NCBI GenBank assembly: GCA_963070105.1
Contig: OY718805.1
Location: 7,670,001 to 7,734,000 of the forward strand
Direction: 5' to 3'
Source: Litomosoides sigmodontis
Lineage: Eukaryota > Nematoda > Chromadorea > Rhabditida > Onchocercidae
Length of the DNA: 64,000 nt
Below the pieces are notes generated by a model that saw nothing but the letters and a program-made list of their open reading frames with translations, did no database searches and was not told where the DNA came from. This document shows, in pieces, positions 30,114 through 43,473 of this stretch (positions are counted from its first letter, which is position 1; each line of letters begins with the position of its first letter). The translations under genes were made by a program, and so were the position numbers.

Positions 30114-31369
30114 CTGGAAATAGAATATTACTGCTTACTACATAACATTAGTTAATTCTATTTATTCCTAATTTTCGTATTTCAGACATCGATCTCAAGC
30201 AACAAGCGCAAAGTTGGATAACTCATTCCTAATTTCAATATACTCTAAATTAGTCTCTTTAAGATCCATTAAAAGAAATTAAATTGCTATTATTTATAAA
30301 TACATGTTTGTGTAAAAAAACATGCCGAAGATCTTCGCTCCTTATCTTTTCTTTCCATTTTCCGAAATCACTCCAACAGATAACTCCTGTAGCGAATGCA
30401 CACTATCCTGCTTTGGCAGCTTCTTATTCAACACTACTAAATTTTACAGGAATAAATACACGAACAAATTAAACACTCATCTCTGTTCTTATTCTAGCTT
30501 CATAGCTACTAACAATGAAAGTATCATTTTACTAGATTATACAAACGAATAATTATTCATCTACTATGACGGAATGGTATTGTTTCACCATAACTATAAT
30601 CCTATAAAGCCAAACATTTCGCATTAGACGCTGTCTAACAAGAAATTTTGGTACTTACGCCCTATACCTACAACTGTCGCTCTCTTTCTTCCAATATTCA
30701 ACAAGAAAACAGTTGCAACACTAATTAATTAGTTGATCAATTTATATTCTTGCTCAAAAACGCGTAATATCTAGAAAATTAGAGCTTCCTTCTCAAAACA
30801 GTATCTATTTAAGTAGCGAACTTTTTTTAAGGCCTAATCACATCATCAATTTATCCAATTGTGCAACTTGCCAGAATTTAAACAACAGCCCGCTACCACT
30901 TTTTTTTACAATATTTTCAATGTGCAACAAAACGATAACAAAATCAATCCACCATGCAATATAAACCTTAATTTGCATAAATCTAATACAAATTAATTTT
31001 CTGCATGTCTCCTACGTAAACTATTCAACGTAACCTGTCTCTTACTCACACGTGTTTCCATGTAAATGTAACGTAACTATACCCACACATGCTCACTACG
31101 CAAATTTAAGGTGACCAATAGACTAGCGCTAAACAAAATTAGCGCCAAGCAAAAATTTAAAATTTTCTCTCGGAAGGATGCGCACCAACGCAACTGAATG
31201 TTGCAACGCAAAAGCCAACTGTTTGTAGGAATGGGAGGTGAGGGGTGCAAGGTGAGAAGAGAAGAATGGGATTGTCATTACGTTGTGCTTAAGGATGATA
31301 GGGACTTACACGGAGGGGCTCTTTAGCAGAAATTAAATCTTTTCTACTTTTTATTTCAGGATGATAGCG

Positions 31370-31372
<3 letters not shown>

Positions 31373-31410
<38 letters not shown>
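31373..31410. repeat. CA dinucleotide repeat
   Basis: About 19 uninterrupted CA units. Confidence 0.95.
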
Positions 31411-31414
<4 letters not shown>

Positions 31415-31903
31415 TTCAGCAATTTTAGTCCATTGCCGTACAACATTGGATGTTTTTTGCTGCCAAAAACGTACTAAAATTTTTACAATTTACTTATTGT
31501 GTCTCTTCGATGTGCTTCAATCTCATACAATGTAAATAAATTTCCGACAACCTCTCGATCTAAGAGAGATCGGAAATTTCATTTCGCTCCATAATTTGGG
31601 CATTGTGTGTCACAAAGGTATGGTGTGTATTTGGTTTCTGTTCATTTCCATGGGTAAATTGGTCTCGCGGGTGATTATCGGAGGACGCGTAGGGGAGGGG
31701 GTGGTGGGGGGTTGTTTTGTGGTGTTGGAATGTGGGTAGCTTATTTTCCTTGTGTTCATTTGCTCATCTGTCTTAGGACATTTACTTGAAGCCTTCAGAA
31801 TCATTTGTATATGCTCCCGTAATGACGAGAGTTATTGGAGTGTTTCTCACCTGTGGAAGCGTTTTTTTTGCTATATCTGTTGTTATGTTGCGGTGTGTGT
31901 ATT

Positions 31904-31912
31904 AATTTTCAG
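31904..31912 (+). promoter_or_regulatory. Candidate spliced-leader acceptor of the L26 gene
   Basis: AATTTTCAG ends 13 bases upstream of the L26 ATG with no in-frame upstream exon. This is the usual position of a nematode trans-splice acceptor. It could instead be a cis acceptor of a 5' UTR intron. Confidence 0.45.
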
Positions 31913-31925
31913 ATTGTAAATTAGA

Positions 31926-32967
31926 ATGAAGCAAAATAAGTTCGTTTCCTCCTCAGCGAGAAAAGCTCGTAAGGCTCATTTCAATGCTCCCTCACATATT
32001 AGGAGGAAACTGATGAGTGCTCCGTTAACGAAGGATTTACGCAACAAACATGGAATCCGTTCTATACCCATCAGGTTAATTGCTTAATTAAGCTTAAGCC
32101 GAGCTGCGTCAGCCATTTCAGTGATGAAGGAAAAAGATGACAAGTAATTTTGATAACATTCAACGACTGAAGCAGTATTTCTATTATCGAATGAGATTTT
32201 TTCGTTTTGTTCTTTTAACTGAGAAAATGCCTAGTGCAGGATGGATGACGAGGTTACTGTTACTCGAGGACACTACAAGGGAAACGCTGGACGTGTAATG
32301 CGTGTTTATCGTAAGAAATTTGTTATCCATATTGACAAAATTACTCGTGAAAAAGCAAATGGGTCTACGGTTCATATTGGGATTCATCCATCAAAGGTTT
32401 TTCTTTTCTTCCTGTTCTATATTGATAATAATGCGAGCTGTAATACTGCATACTGGTATTTAGGTTTGTTAGGGAAGAACTAGCGTTATGAAAATAAAGG
32501 TTTTAAAGCAAAAGATAATAGAAATTAATTTCGTACTGGTAATATTCGCATAGTATTCCGGAATAGGGTATACATATTCATGTTTAAATATATGTTCTAG
32601 AACTAATGTTCCCAATACATTATTCGAGGCTGGAATTTTTTGTATATGCCTAGATACTTTGTACGTTTTTGTGGTGATTTAGGATTCGACGAAAACTTAC
32701 TTTACACTCGGAAAGAGTGTAAGCCTGATAGTTGGCATGTGAGTACTTTTCTGGAGCTTAGCAAATGTTCGTGCTCGCTTACAGTTATAGACTTTTGTTG
32801 CTTATCAATTTATTTGCATAGTTTTTAAGGTAGCATTGACGAAACTGAAGATGGATAAGGATCGGCGGGCGATGATTGAAAGGAAAGCTGCTGGTCGAGC
32901 CCGTATAACAGGTCTGTTGAAGGGTAAACACACTGAAGAAACAATTATGGATGATAAAAGCATCTAA
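31926..32967 (+). CDS. rpl-26: 60S ribosomal protein L26 (uL24 family)
   Basis: Exons 31926-32074, 32240-32396 and 32830-32967 join in frame to give 147 residues, the usual length for eukaryotic L26. Diagnostic segments are [38 protein letters not shown] (the KOW motif), [18 protein letters not shown] and the basic tail with KGKHTEETI. It is a structural component of the large ribosomal subunit near the exit tunnel. The first junction codes R-M-D-D-E where most species have R-K-D-D-E. Intact and presumably constitutively expressed. The downstream neighbour is convergent. Confidence 0.96.
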
Positions 32968-33278
32968 GAAGTTATTGTAGTGAATGATTGTTGTTTATTA
33001 CAGTGTTCAGTAAAATTTCTTGTTTAAAACTCATCAGGTATAATAAGGAAGGCAAAATGACTTTGGGTTAAAAAAATTGAACGGTGACACATTAGCAAGA
33101 GTATTCATGTTTGTTCGGTCGATGTGTTGCGAGATGGGAGTGATGTGGTGCTTTCTGAAAGAGATGATAAGAAGAGGTAGCATTTCAAAATCAATTTGAA
33201 AATGCTTAATTTTCTTACTGTTTGAGGGCTAGGCGAATTCGTCAAAAAATATCTTAAATTGATATTAGTTATGTTTCT

Positions 33279-34489
33279 TCACGAAATAGCGCATGAGGTA
33301 CCTGTGCTGTGGTCGCTCTCAGTTATTAGGTCTGCGGAAAATTGTTCCAGATTTGCAAAAGGCGAAAGCTAAAAAAATTTTGGCGCCATTAATACTGGGA
33401 TCGCATAGTGTTTTCATTTAAAACAAATGGCATGTAAAATTTTCACAAGATGGTTCATAGATATTGAATGCGAGCTCAGTTCCGCAATTTGGTATAAGAC
33501 TTGTATCAAATAATAAATCTACTAATGCGTTCGAGAGGAACTTGGATGAATCGGTTTTTTAAATCTTTTATTTGCTAATTTTGCTGCGTAATAAAAAAAA
33601 ATGAATCGAAACGATCAGTAATGCTGATGTGTGAACTGATGTTGGCAGGGAAATGTTCTCACTTTAAAATTTACCATGGTTTCAAGCTTCAGTCGCACTT
33701 CTTCAATGTTGTATATAAAATCTTCCAACAGTTTACGAAATTCTGCGCTCTTATTTGTGAGCGTTATCTTACTAAGTACATTTTGTACGTAGTCCATCCG
33801 TACTATGGCCTAAAATTTCCAAATTTTTCTCTGAAGGAAGTTACGAGTAGGTGTATTCACGTGTGACGGAATTTATAAGTTTAATAATATAGCAGTAACC
33901 TACATCTTGTAAACTGGAATCAACTTCAGTTAAACCATAGTATCGGTTCATTTCAGGTTCGTAGCACTCTTGAACCTCAGCATTCTAAACAATCCAGATT
34001 TATTTTAGCTTGAGGAAACATTGGCCAAACAGTGCAAGTGACGCTTTAACATAAGGACAGATTTAAATTTCAGATTCATGTAGATTTCAACAGTTTTGAA
34101 TTAAAATCAAGTTGAAAAATGTGATTACTACCAAAGATGAGGATGCACTGAAACTGCTTTTAAACCCATCAATTGGTCCAAGGCGGCAGGATTCTGATAG
34201 CTGAAGAAGCAGAATTTATAATGAAATATCATTTAGCCTGCTTTTAGAATTGATGGCATACGTTATCGGTATGATTAAACGGATAAACGTTCCTGAGGCA
34301 CAACTCTCAGAATTCAACAATACTTTATTCACTAGAAACTCTTAAGATATCATGTATAACGAGTGCCATTTCATATCATTGCTTAAACAAGAATTTTAGG
34401 TGCCAGCTTTGATTTCCATTCGGACCTCTTGTTACACTCACCTGTTCACAGTCATTATCAGCCCATCGGTCGTAATAACTTCTATCCAT
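33279..34489 (-). CDS. Unrecognised 144-residue protein, five exons
   Basis: Exons 34442-34489, 34132-34200, 33904-33984, 33663-33809 and 33279-33368 all meet at phase-0 GT/AG introns and form one frame ending in TGA. The regularity makes a real gene likely. The N-terminus is acidic and polar (MDRSYYDRWADNDCEQ). Exon 4 is helical and probably coiled-coil (AEFRKLLEDFIYNIEEVRLK). The tail is Ser/Thr-rich (SADLITESDHSTGTS). No signal peptide, membrane segment or known domain is visible. It converges with L26, whose stop lies about 310 bases away. Function is unknown; small helical subunits of larger complexes can look like this, but that is only a guess. Confidence 0.6.
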
Positions 34490-34662
34490 TTTCTTTCTTC
34501 TTACTTTAGTAAGATAACTACAAGTACAAAGTACCGGTAGCAACGTAAATTGCAGTGTGATGAAGCAATAGAAAGGATCTGTTACCCATACTATAATAGT
34601 TATATGAAGCTCACCCTAAACGATATACCGCAGAATTTTTGTTACAATAAATTTTTGAAATT

Positions 34663-34714
<52 letters not shown>

Positions 34715-35839
34715 AGTTCAATGTAATTGCAGGAAACATAAATTAACCAACCACCAACCAACTTCTCTAAATTATTTTAAAATAATCAATTCAGTGAACA
34801 TCTCACTGATATTTGTAGGTTTCAAGCAACTTCCGTTCTTTTTATAAAAAAAAAGCTTACTTGAATTTGCAATTACACTTTTATTAAACGAACTGGACGA
34901 GAATATTCTTCCCAAACTAAACGCACTAGCAATTCGCCATGTTTGTGTGTAAATACACTGTGATATTAAATTCCATTTTATAAAATCATTGGAAATTGAA
35001 CATAATCATATATTTAACAGTATCAAACAGCTTCCAATTCCCTCAATCTGAGCATGAGGTCGTTGAAAAAATCATATTAACAAATTACCGCATAAGCATT
35101 GGAATACTCAAAGCGTTCAAGGGATTGTAAAACAATGTTTTCAAGAAAAAACGAAAAAAAGATGTAAGATTACTGTTGATCTTTCCACAAAATTATTAGG
35201 TGATACTAAAGCAATGACAAAATGGTCACATCATTAATATTACAACCACAGCTACACCGGAAATGGACCGGACAAATTGGAAACAAAAAGAAAGGAGACA
35301 GACAAATTTCGACTTAGCAAAATACCATGATCACAAGAATCGCTGACAAATGAAAGGATATCTTATAACGCACAGTTACTTCACAGCAAACCGCTGCTTT
35401 GTCGACTAAGACAATGGCATCACACAATTTTTTTTTAACCATAAGAATCGATCATATCTTAAAAGCAGACCCACTAAATGAATGTAAGTCAAATACACAA
35501 TTTGGAAACAATGGAGGGAAGCAAAACATAAGTGAAAGAGCATGTGTTAGTGATCCATTACAACAGTTGCCAGAGCTATCAGTATAAGAATAATACAGAT
35601 TACATAGAAAATGGGTAATGGATATAACAAAAAAAAGTTTAAATCCATAATGCGATTAAAGAACAAATAACAAACTGAGAAATCTTTTTTTTATTAGCTT
35701 GAAAATTTATCGTAGAACAAAGTGAATCGTACAGGTCAGAAAATCTTGACATAGCTTGAGTAAAGTAAAATGATAACCTAAATTCATGAATTAAATACAA
35801 ATATTTTTATAAATCTCAAAAGTAGTGTAGGTGCATTTT
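34490..35839. other. Intergenic spacer with TA microsatellite
   Basis: AT-rich spacer between two minus-strand genes, with a pure TA run at 34665-34712. The only longer open frames are not exon-like. Confidence 0.5.
34665..34712. repeat. TA dinucleotide repeat
   Basis: Twenty-four TA units without interruption. Confidence 0.95.
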
Positions 35840-38800
35840 CTAGTTAACCTGTCGTTTTATGACTCGCCAATCTTTGCGTGGTATTTCCTGGAAATATTTG
35901 ATTTTGCTGAACAGCAACTTATACCAAATAATTCCAACAATAGAGCACAAAGCAACGGAGACGTAATATCCATCCACAGCCAATTCGCAAACATTTCCTT
36001 TCTCAGTGCATTGATTCACTGATATTTCAGTATTGCATGAACCAAGAACACTGCAAAAACGTAACACAAGTCATTTTTCGATTCTGTAGGACATACGAAA
36101 TACTGAATTTATTTATTCCTATTACATGCGGGTAATTCAAAAAACGTTCGGAAATTTGAAGATCCTAATGTGCTTAAATGATATCTTAAAAGAGTATACA
36201 AAATTTTTATGATTTATATAACGGTGGTTACAACTTACGTTTTGGTTCCTCTAATGACACAATTCTTAAAAGTAAAGTGATCTGTGAGAGAAAGAATAAG
36301 CGTAATGGGCCAGTTAGCGCCTAAATTGCTGAGCGTGTTGAGCAAAGTCATATATGTGCCTCCAATTGCCGGATCTGATACTTGGGCAAAGAATGCCATA
36401 AGTGACACGAACATGCTATAGGATGCTACCTGAAACTTACAATAATTGATGATAAATTATTTTCGTAGCAACTGTAGTCAGCATTACGAAATAAATTTGT
36501 AGCAGTGCGTGCAACTGCAGTACAATACCAACAGAAGCTATCCTATCTTTGTCAAATTTTGTCTATGGAAATCCGACATAACTGGCACAAGATTAGCTGA
36601 AGCTCCGAAGGACACATCAGCTCTAGGTTATCCTTGGCGGTTAAGAATATTATTAGAAGCTTCCCACAAAAGCATAATATAAACATATAAACATTTTAAC
36701 CTGATGGAAGCAGTAGGCTACAACCCATACAGCATAAATCAAAAATGGGAAGCCCTCCAAAGACAATGAAGGTGTGCACCAAATCATCGCAGCAAACACT
36801 CCACTCAAAAATACCCTGAAAATTTCAACGATACATAAACCGTGAATGGAAGGTCTCACAAATGAAATAACTTCATTAATACCACTACTATGCCAATTTA
36901 AATGTCTTGTACATACAAAACGAATGTACGATGAAAGTACTAAATAAGTGTAATGTGTGAAAAAAGATAAGTTACATTGTTAACATCGAATTAAGCGAAA
37001 TTCTAACAAACCTATAGGGATAAGCAAGAAGGAAAATATTTAGAGGTCGTGGACCTGCCACATATTTGCCAATTACCCAAGGCATCAACATCTGAAATAA
37101 ATTATAAAAAGGTGAGGATGCCACATCGTTTCACAAATATTTCATTGAAGACTTCAAAACGAACCTGCAACGGTATCAAAAATAGGGCAATACTGCTCAA
37201 CTTATCTTTCGGCATACCCATACCAATTAGCTTTAAACCCGTGATGCCATCAGTAGCAGCAAATGCGAACTGCAAAAAAAAAACAAGTATAAAATAATTG
37301 TGAATATGTTGAGGTTCTCTCTATAAAATTGATTTAAAAAATTCATTTTAATACAACACGTCCATTCGTAGTTTATAAACATTTCATACCTTTCCAGTGA
37401 ACAATACGACGACCATCCACAATACTGGTTTCAACCGCAAAATCTTCCACAAGACGGCATAAGTTTGGATAATTCCTAGTTCTAGTTCTTCATTCTTATT
37501 GTCAACGTCATCCCTGCAAAAACAAAACAATAAGCAAACATTTTTAATTAAACAACGAGCATGCATAACAGTCCTTTTCAAGTACGAAATTATACCACAC
37601 TACTATCCCCACTTGTTCAAGGTTACTAGCCCTATTCCAACATAGAATTCCAACTCTTTCTAGCTATGACTTAATATTAATTATTCCACTCTATAAATAT
37701 AAATAATTATCCTAACATTATGTAAGATACAAGTGAAATATGAAACTAACTTATCTACGACGGAGTGATCAACTTCTTTTTTGAAAATAAGTACCAGCGT
37801 TGTCGTAATCAGAAACACCCATCCCCAGAAAAATATAAAACCTGTAGAAAAAGTATAAATGAATTCTGAAATTTCAATAAAGTTAAGTAAAAAATAAAAA
37901 TTATGAAGATACTGCAAACATTTGCGAAGAAAATGCACGATATGCTATCAACAATTGAAGAGTGATAAGGTAAAACATTAAGGACAGGAAAAACTCGATG
38001 GAAAGCAGGGTACACTTAACAGAGGCAAATAAACAGCGCCAGACAGCTACTGGAGTGATTGAATAACTAAGTCTGATTCTAAGCTGCAACATTGAATAGT
38101 TACAACACCGCTTGGTTTTTCGTTGCATCCCGTATGTCTCTAGAATGACTGCATAATCATTTCGCTGCTTAGATCAATTCATTTCCTTCTCTCATCAAAC
38201 ATTGTTACTTATACTATAAATCTATATTACTACTAGCTAAAAAGTTATGCAGCTGTCACTATATCGACCAATTTTGTTTGGATCAAGAACAATGCAATTT
38301 GAAAGGAAAATCAGGTAAAGCCATACTACACTACCATGTAGACTGAAATTAATATAAAAACGTGAGCAAATTAAGAACTGAGGTGCCGGAGAGGACATTC
38401 CATATTTTAGCCTTTTCTTCTTAGCTTCCTCATACAACCAGAGCATATATTTTCAAAATGTTGAACCAATTATGATAAGAGTTATTACAAATAGATTAAG
38501 GACCAAAATAAGAAAAAAATCGTATTTAGGGCAGAAATTCATAATAGAACCAAATGAGGGCGTAACATAGGATGAAATGGTGAACAATTAAATTAGCAAC
38601 AGCAGTAGCAGTAGTGGAAAAGGAAAGTGGGTGAGTGATGTGGAAGTGACAAAAAAAACATGAAAGCAGCATTCGAGCACAAGCAACAAGTCCTGATAAT
38701 TGAGAATTGAAAAGTAATTAGCTCTAGGCGACAAATTGAATTCCATCCTATCGTCATCCACAGCCACAGCCTAAACTCAGATTAAAAGATGCGGATGTAA

Positions 38801-41800
38801 AAATCTAAATTCAGCACAAGGAGTTACGCAGCCAACTTCTAAGGCTTAAGCACTACCTGTTGGCCATCTTCAACGAAGACTTCCGGGACTGGGCCACAGT
38901 CGCTGTCATCCATCTCTGGAGACAGTGACGGTGTGCCACTGACAGCCTACGACAATAACGACAACGCAACCCAAGGATCCCAAAGAGTGGTCGGCTCAAT
39001 TGCTATAAACTTAAGGGAGGCAACAATGCACATCTACAGCAGTATACGACACCTCACCTCTCTATTCGTACTTCTGCTCTATGCTGCTATCACAACTGTT
39101 ATCATCCAAGGACATATCGCCGGTCAGTTTGTTTTTCTCAAAATCATCTATTTCTCTTCATAATTACGATTCTTAAAGATTACCAATCAACTATTCTATT
39201 CTATTCTATCACTACACGGGCACTCTGATGCAATTTCCTTTCTTCTCGTTGTCATCCCAGCGAAATTCAGCAGTCACTATTTCTCAATAGTTTCAATTTT
39301 GGACAATGTTCGGCTTTTGATCCTAATCCATCTAAACTAACGAATTGAAACAGCTTTTCCACCATCAACAACAAATTGAATTTAATTCTATAATTCATTA
39401 CAAAGATATATTAGTTCCAGTTATCGCTGACTATCCCTTACACTGACATGAAAATTAATCAATTTCCGGCACTTCTCCTGACTTCATAATACTACTACTA
39501 ACTTTGTGTTAAAATGAATGTAAGATAAAATTCTACTCTTTTTACACTCCTTTTTATGTAGTTCTTATTACATGTATGCTCCATCACTTTCTTCATTAGT
39601 ATCAAAAAATGAGTGGAACAAATTTGAAGGAGCACATATTACAATGGACAACTGTAAATCGGAGAAGCTTCGCGAGCTTGTATTAGAAACGATTGGTCTC
39701 TTTCCCCATCAATATAGCTATCAGGCAAGGTATATGAAAGAGCAAGCTGAAATACGTTTTGGCAACTGGTGGTCAGCTGTTATTATTGGTGATCGCGGTG
39801 GCTATGGAATCAGTGCTGTTTATGATCAATACGCTAACACAAGGTAAGTAGGATGAAATATTGTTCGCAGCACTTTTTGTTTTAACAAATTATAGGAAAT
39901 ACATGGAAATAAAAATGTGCTGTTGCCATTTTTTCAACTAAGATTTTTTAAAAAACGAGAGTACTCACTTAAAATTCCTTATATCGATCATCAGTGCTTC
40001 TCAAACAAAAAACAATCGGCTTGACAGTTTCGAAAATGCATAATTTCTTAATTTCGATTATGTCGCACAATGCGTGATCATATTTCCAAAATAAAAATAA
40101 ACGGCATGTTTAATTGCCTGCTCTCGACAGCAGATGCCATTTCTTAGCATGAATGCCTAGTACCAGAACTTTTCGCACGACTCTCACTTTTCCTTAACTA
40201 GCATTTATTAGTCTAAAACGCTGACATTTCATTATTTTACCTGCAATTTTCCTAATGTTAACACCGTACTGTGCAACTAAGTTTCCGATAAACACAATTA
40301 ATAGATTCAGCAACTCAGAATTTCAACACAAAAAAGGTCCTCTCAAAGCTTCATCATTTTGTCAATAGCTAAATTTTTTTTTTGCACTACTGTACTCTAA
40401 GTTGTTTCCAGCTGTGAGCTGAGGATTTTCGACACATTCTACTGGATAGGACGAACCAGCTAGCCGGTGGTATTCATGATGATAATCGGTGTAAAACATA
40501 TGTTTTCATCAAAATTTTCTATTACAAGCACATGATTCCTTCCACTTTCCGTTACTTATTGCTTCATATACATTTTCTCCAACTCAAATTTAATAAGTCA
40601 AAATTTTTTATTGGTTAAAGAAATCATCTTTTTTATTACTCATTTTCATTAGTTAAAAACTACACTCTAAAAGGGAATGAAAAATAGTTCATTTTGCCAA
40701 TTACACTTCGCTTTAATTATTCTTATTGATGTTGACAACGGAGATAAAGAACAACTATATAAAACATTGATGTTTTCAAATTAATTTTTTTCACAGTTAT
40801 TTTACACACTATGCAAGAAAACCTACTGTGACTAATTATTAAATTAGACAGACAAACTGCTCTAAAACTAATCATATTAAGTTACTATTTTATTATTTAC
40901 CTCAGTCATAAATTGGACGAGGGATTCCATTTAATATCCATTTTTGAGATAGGAATTTTACTGTATTTTAGAAAAAAAAGATCTTTAAAATTCTCATTTG
41001 AGTTATAAAACACGGGATAGCTAAATAAGTACTAAAAATAATTGGATTTGTTTTCAATCGGAACCAGCCCACAGATTAAACTTGTTAATTTCTTTCCTAA
41101 TGAACGAAATTACATTTCTTCTATTTTTTTGTCATTTATGCATTTTTGAATTGGTTTGCAAAAACTTTTAAGTGGTAATTAAGTGAACTATAAAGGCGTG
41201 AATTTTCCTCAGTTATTTTTTTCTAACAATATTAGAGTGTTTGGTGGTCATATAATTCTAAAATTTTGTTTGTCGTATCGTTCAACCAACTTCTACCATA
41301 AACCGAGCTATATATGTAGTATCGAAATAGAATTAAAACACCTGACATTCTTTATCTGCATAGATAAAAAGAGGTAGAGAAAAACCCGCACTGATAACTA
41401 CCACTGCCATACCAATGCAATATGCTAACTGAATTTTAATCATCTACTAACTGATACATTTACAACCAAAAATATATATGCGTTATATCAATTAAAAGCA
41501 AGCAGAGACTAACCCGAAAGGTTTACTAAGCCAAAAGGTTCCGGTTTATCGCGGAAGAAACGGTTGGCAAAATCAGGTGACTCGAGCGTTAAAAACATGA
41601 CATTTCCCAAAACAAAGCCAACCGTTTGACCAGCTGCATTACAAACAGATGCATGTCCGACATTATCCCTGCAACATCGACATTTGTCTAATTTTATTTA
41701 AATAAAGCAAGAAAAATAACTACTGAATTATTACACTACAACTAGGACGGTAGTGCTAGTGTGAAGAAATCATACATGAAAATCTTGTGGTTTAATATTA

Positions 41801-43473
41801 AACATACTAAGAAATATATTAAACATTAATATTACACACATTTTTTAACAATAAATATATAAAATTATAAATAGTCACCTAGACAGCATGGTAAGTGCCC
41901 AACCATCAACAGCTATATCTTGCGTGGCGGCAAGAAAATTCAGAGGCAAAAACAAAAACATTAATAAAAGCACATTTGGTGACTTTGAGTCTGAAAAAAA
42001 ATTACATTAAAGAGAGTTGTACGCGCTGAATAAATACTACCCAAACACCTCATTTTATCTTCCTACACAACGGCAATCCTAATGTAACAAATATGCTTGC
42101 CTGCGCCACCATCACCCATAATATCAGAAACTGTGTAGGATAATAAAAGCATAAAAATGCCAATAAGATATTGACATGGAACCATCCAAGATTTCCGACG
42201 ACCTAGACGTTTCCAGTAAACGGAATCCACGATTGGTGCCCATAGTAATTTTATGCTAGAAAAAATATCCTTTACAAAAAATTTGATCACTACAAACATT
42301 CAACAAATAAAGCCGAAAGTCCCATTGTCTACCCAATTTCACCTATTGTAACTGGTTTACTTACTACTTATATAACACGTCAAATATAAGAAACACATGA
42401 GTGAGATTTATAGCTCGAATCCTCAATAGCAATTCTCAATGACAATTCAGCTATATGTTAGTGATTCATTCGTTTTCCATGACATTATCCACCGGTAACG
42501 TGCACTATCTATGTTATATATAAATTAATTCGTTAAACAAAAAGATGCATAGGAAGTTACACACCTGAAAGGCCAATTTGCAAATGAAAAAACAGCTTGC
42601 TGACCATAGGATACATGTTTACTCGATAGCACAAGTGGAATGGCTGCGATCAAACCTAAAGGAATGCCTTGCAGCAAATAGAGAAACATTAGAAGGCACA
42701 ATGACCCAAAATCTCCTTGGAACGACTTTCTGATACGGGACAGCCATGGCAACTGCAAGCTCTCCAATTGTCTCTGAAAACAACACTATTTCAATGTCCG
42801 CATTTACTCACTTATTTAATAAAAAAAAAAAGTCACTGAACACTAATAACGCAAACTTTGCCTCAGGCTGAAAAAATCAGCCCCTCAGCTGGAAGTACGT
42901 TCTCTTACATCGATTAGCATGTAGAGCTTTACATGATAAAGAAACGATTCCCATGTAAGCACTCCATTAATCTGGCATATGAACAGAACGGAGTTCCCTC
43001 TGCTATTGAAAACAAAACAATATAACGCAGTGAAGTAGTAACTTTTCAATTCATTTAGAATATTACATCCGATCCTTCCAAGTTTAATGATAGATCGAAT
43101 TTTATGAAACTGTTGCAAAAATTAAAATGGATCCCACAAAATTAAAATGCAGATATAACTAAAGGAAAAGTTAATAACACGAGAAACAATTAGCAGTACG
43201 GCTATCACGTAACTGAGACTATTAAGTCATTTGGAGAGGGAAAAATATCACTATTACCTCGTCCAATTTTTTCACTTCACCAATTTCTTCATCACCTGAA
43301 TTGCTGATATCTTCCGTGACAAGTTTGCAAGTATTTCGCTTCAGTCGGCACCGCATATTGGGATTACTGGTAGGAATTATAAAGCCCGATTTCTTGTTTA
43401 CAATATCACCCGTCCTTTCATCCATATACTCAAAAGCTTCATTTTCATATCCAAATGGCATTTCCTTCACCAT
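35840..43473 (-). CDS. Acetyl-CoA transporter (SLC33A1/AT-1 family), twelve exons
   Basis: Exons: 43258-43473, 42565-42773, 42089-42255, 41879-41990, 41514-41668, 37751-37841, 37390-37513, 37165-37269, 37012-37091, 36701-36815, 36239-36429 and 35840-36050. All phases agree and give 591 residues. Family signatures in order: LLQGIPLGLIAAIPLVL, KLLWAPIVDSVY with GRRKSWMVPCQY, ATQDIAVDGWALTMLSR, VCNAAGQTVGFVLGNVMFL, FFWGWVFLITTTLV, GPRPLNIF, SDPAIGGTYMTLLNTLSNLG and a C-terminal Cys-rich loop. The multi-pass major-facilitator-like protein imports acetyl-CoA into the ER/Golgi lumen for acetylation. An in-frame TGA 12 bases upstream supports the ATG used. The fifth intron is about 3.7 kb and contains an antisense gene. 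Intact throughout, which argues for good local assembly quality. Confidence 0.96.
38770..38913 (-). other. Candidate start exon pair inside the acetyl-CoA transporter intron
   Basis: A minus-strand ATG opens MDDSDCGPVPEVFVEDGQQ and ends at a CAG/GTAGTG donor (38857-38913). An acceptor TCTCCAG sits two bases upstream of the ATG, as for trans-splicing. A phase-0 acceptor 86 bases downstream (GAGTTTAG, exon from 38770) continues AVAVDDDRMEFNLSPR. No family is recognised and the 3' end is unclear. It could be an alternative promoter product, a small gene or chance. Confidence 0.25.
39572..39941 (+). CDS. Dynein-light-chain-like protein nested antisense in an intron
   Basis: Exons 39572-39843 and 39896-39941 are joined through a strong AAG/GTAAGTA donor and a 52-base intron. 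The first ATG gives 105 residues. The core aligns by eye with the LC8/DYNLL fold: ITMDNCKSEKLRELVLETI, then ARYMKEQAEIRFGNWWSAVI and GDRGGYGISAVYDQ, corresponding to the helix pair, the A-x-Y-K-K-x-F-D-x-x-Y-x-x-x-W segment and the G-x-x-F-G-S-Y-V strand of LC8. The C-terminus is divergent and Cys-rich (CCCHFF) instead of the conserved YFYLGQVAILLFK. An acceptor ends 10 bases before the ATG, suggesting a spliced leader. Alternatively an upstream exon from 39026 with a signal-like hydrophobic stretch could splice in. LC8-like proteins are dimeric hub and motor subunits. Confidence 0.5.

Larger units (their letters stand above)
30114..31925. other. Divergent promoter region of KNL-1 and ribosomal protein L26
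   Basis: This presumably contains the unresolved KNL-1 first exon and both promoters. A 12-base exon candidate encoding METR with a strong GTGAGT donor lies at 31050-31061 on the minus strand. A CA microsatellite is at 31373-31410 and two AGCGC-containing elements are near 31130-31150. No other gene was seen. Confidence 0.4.
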
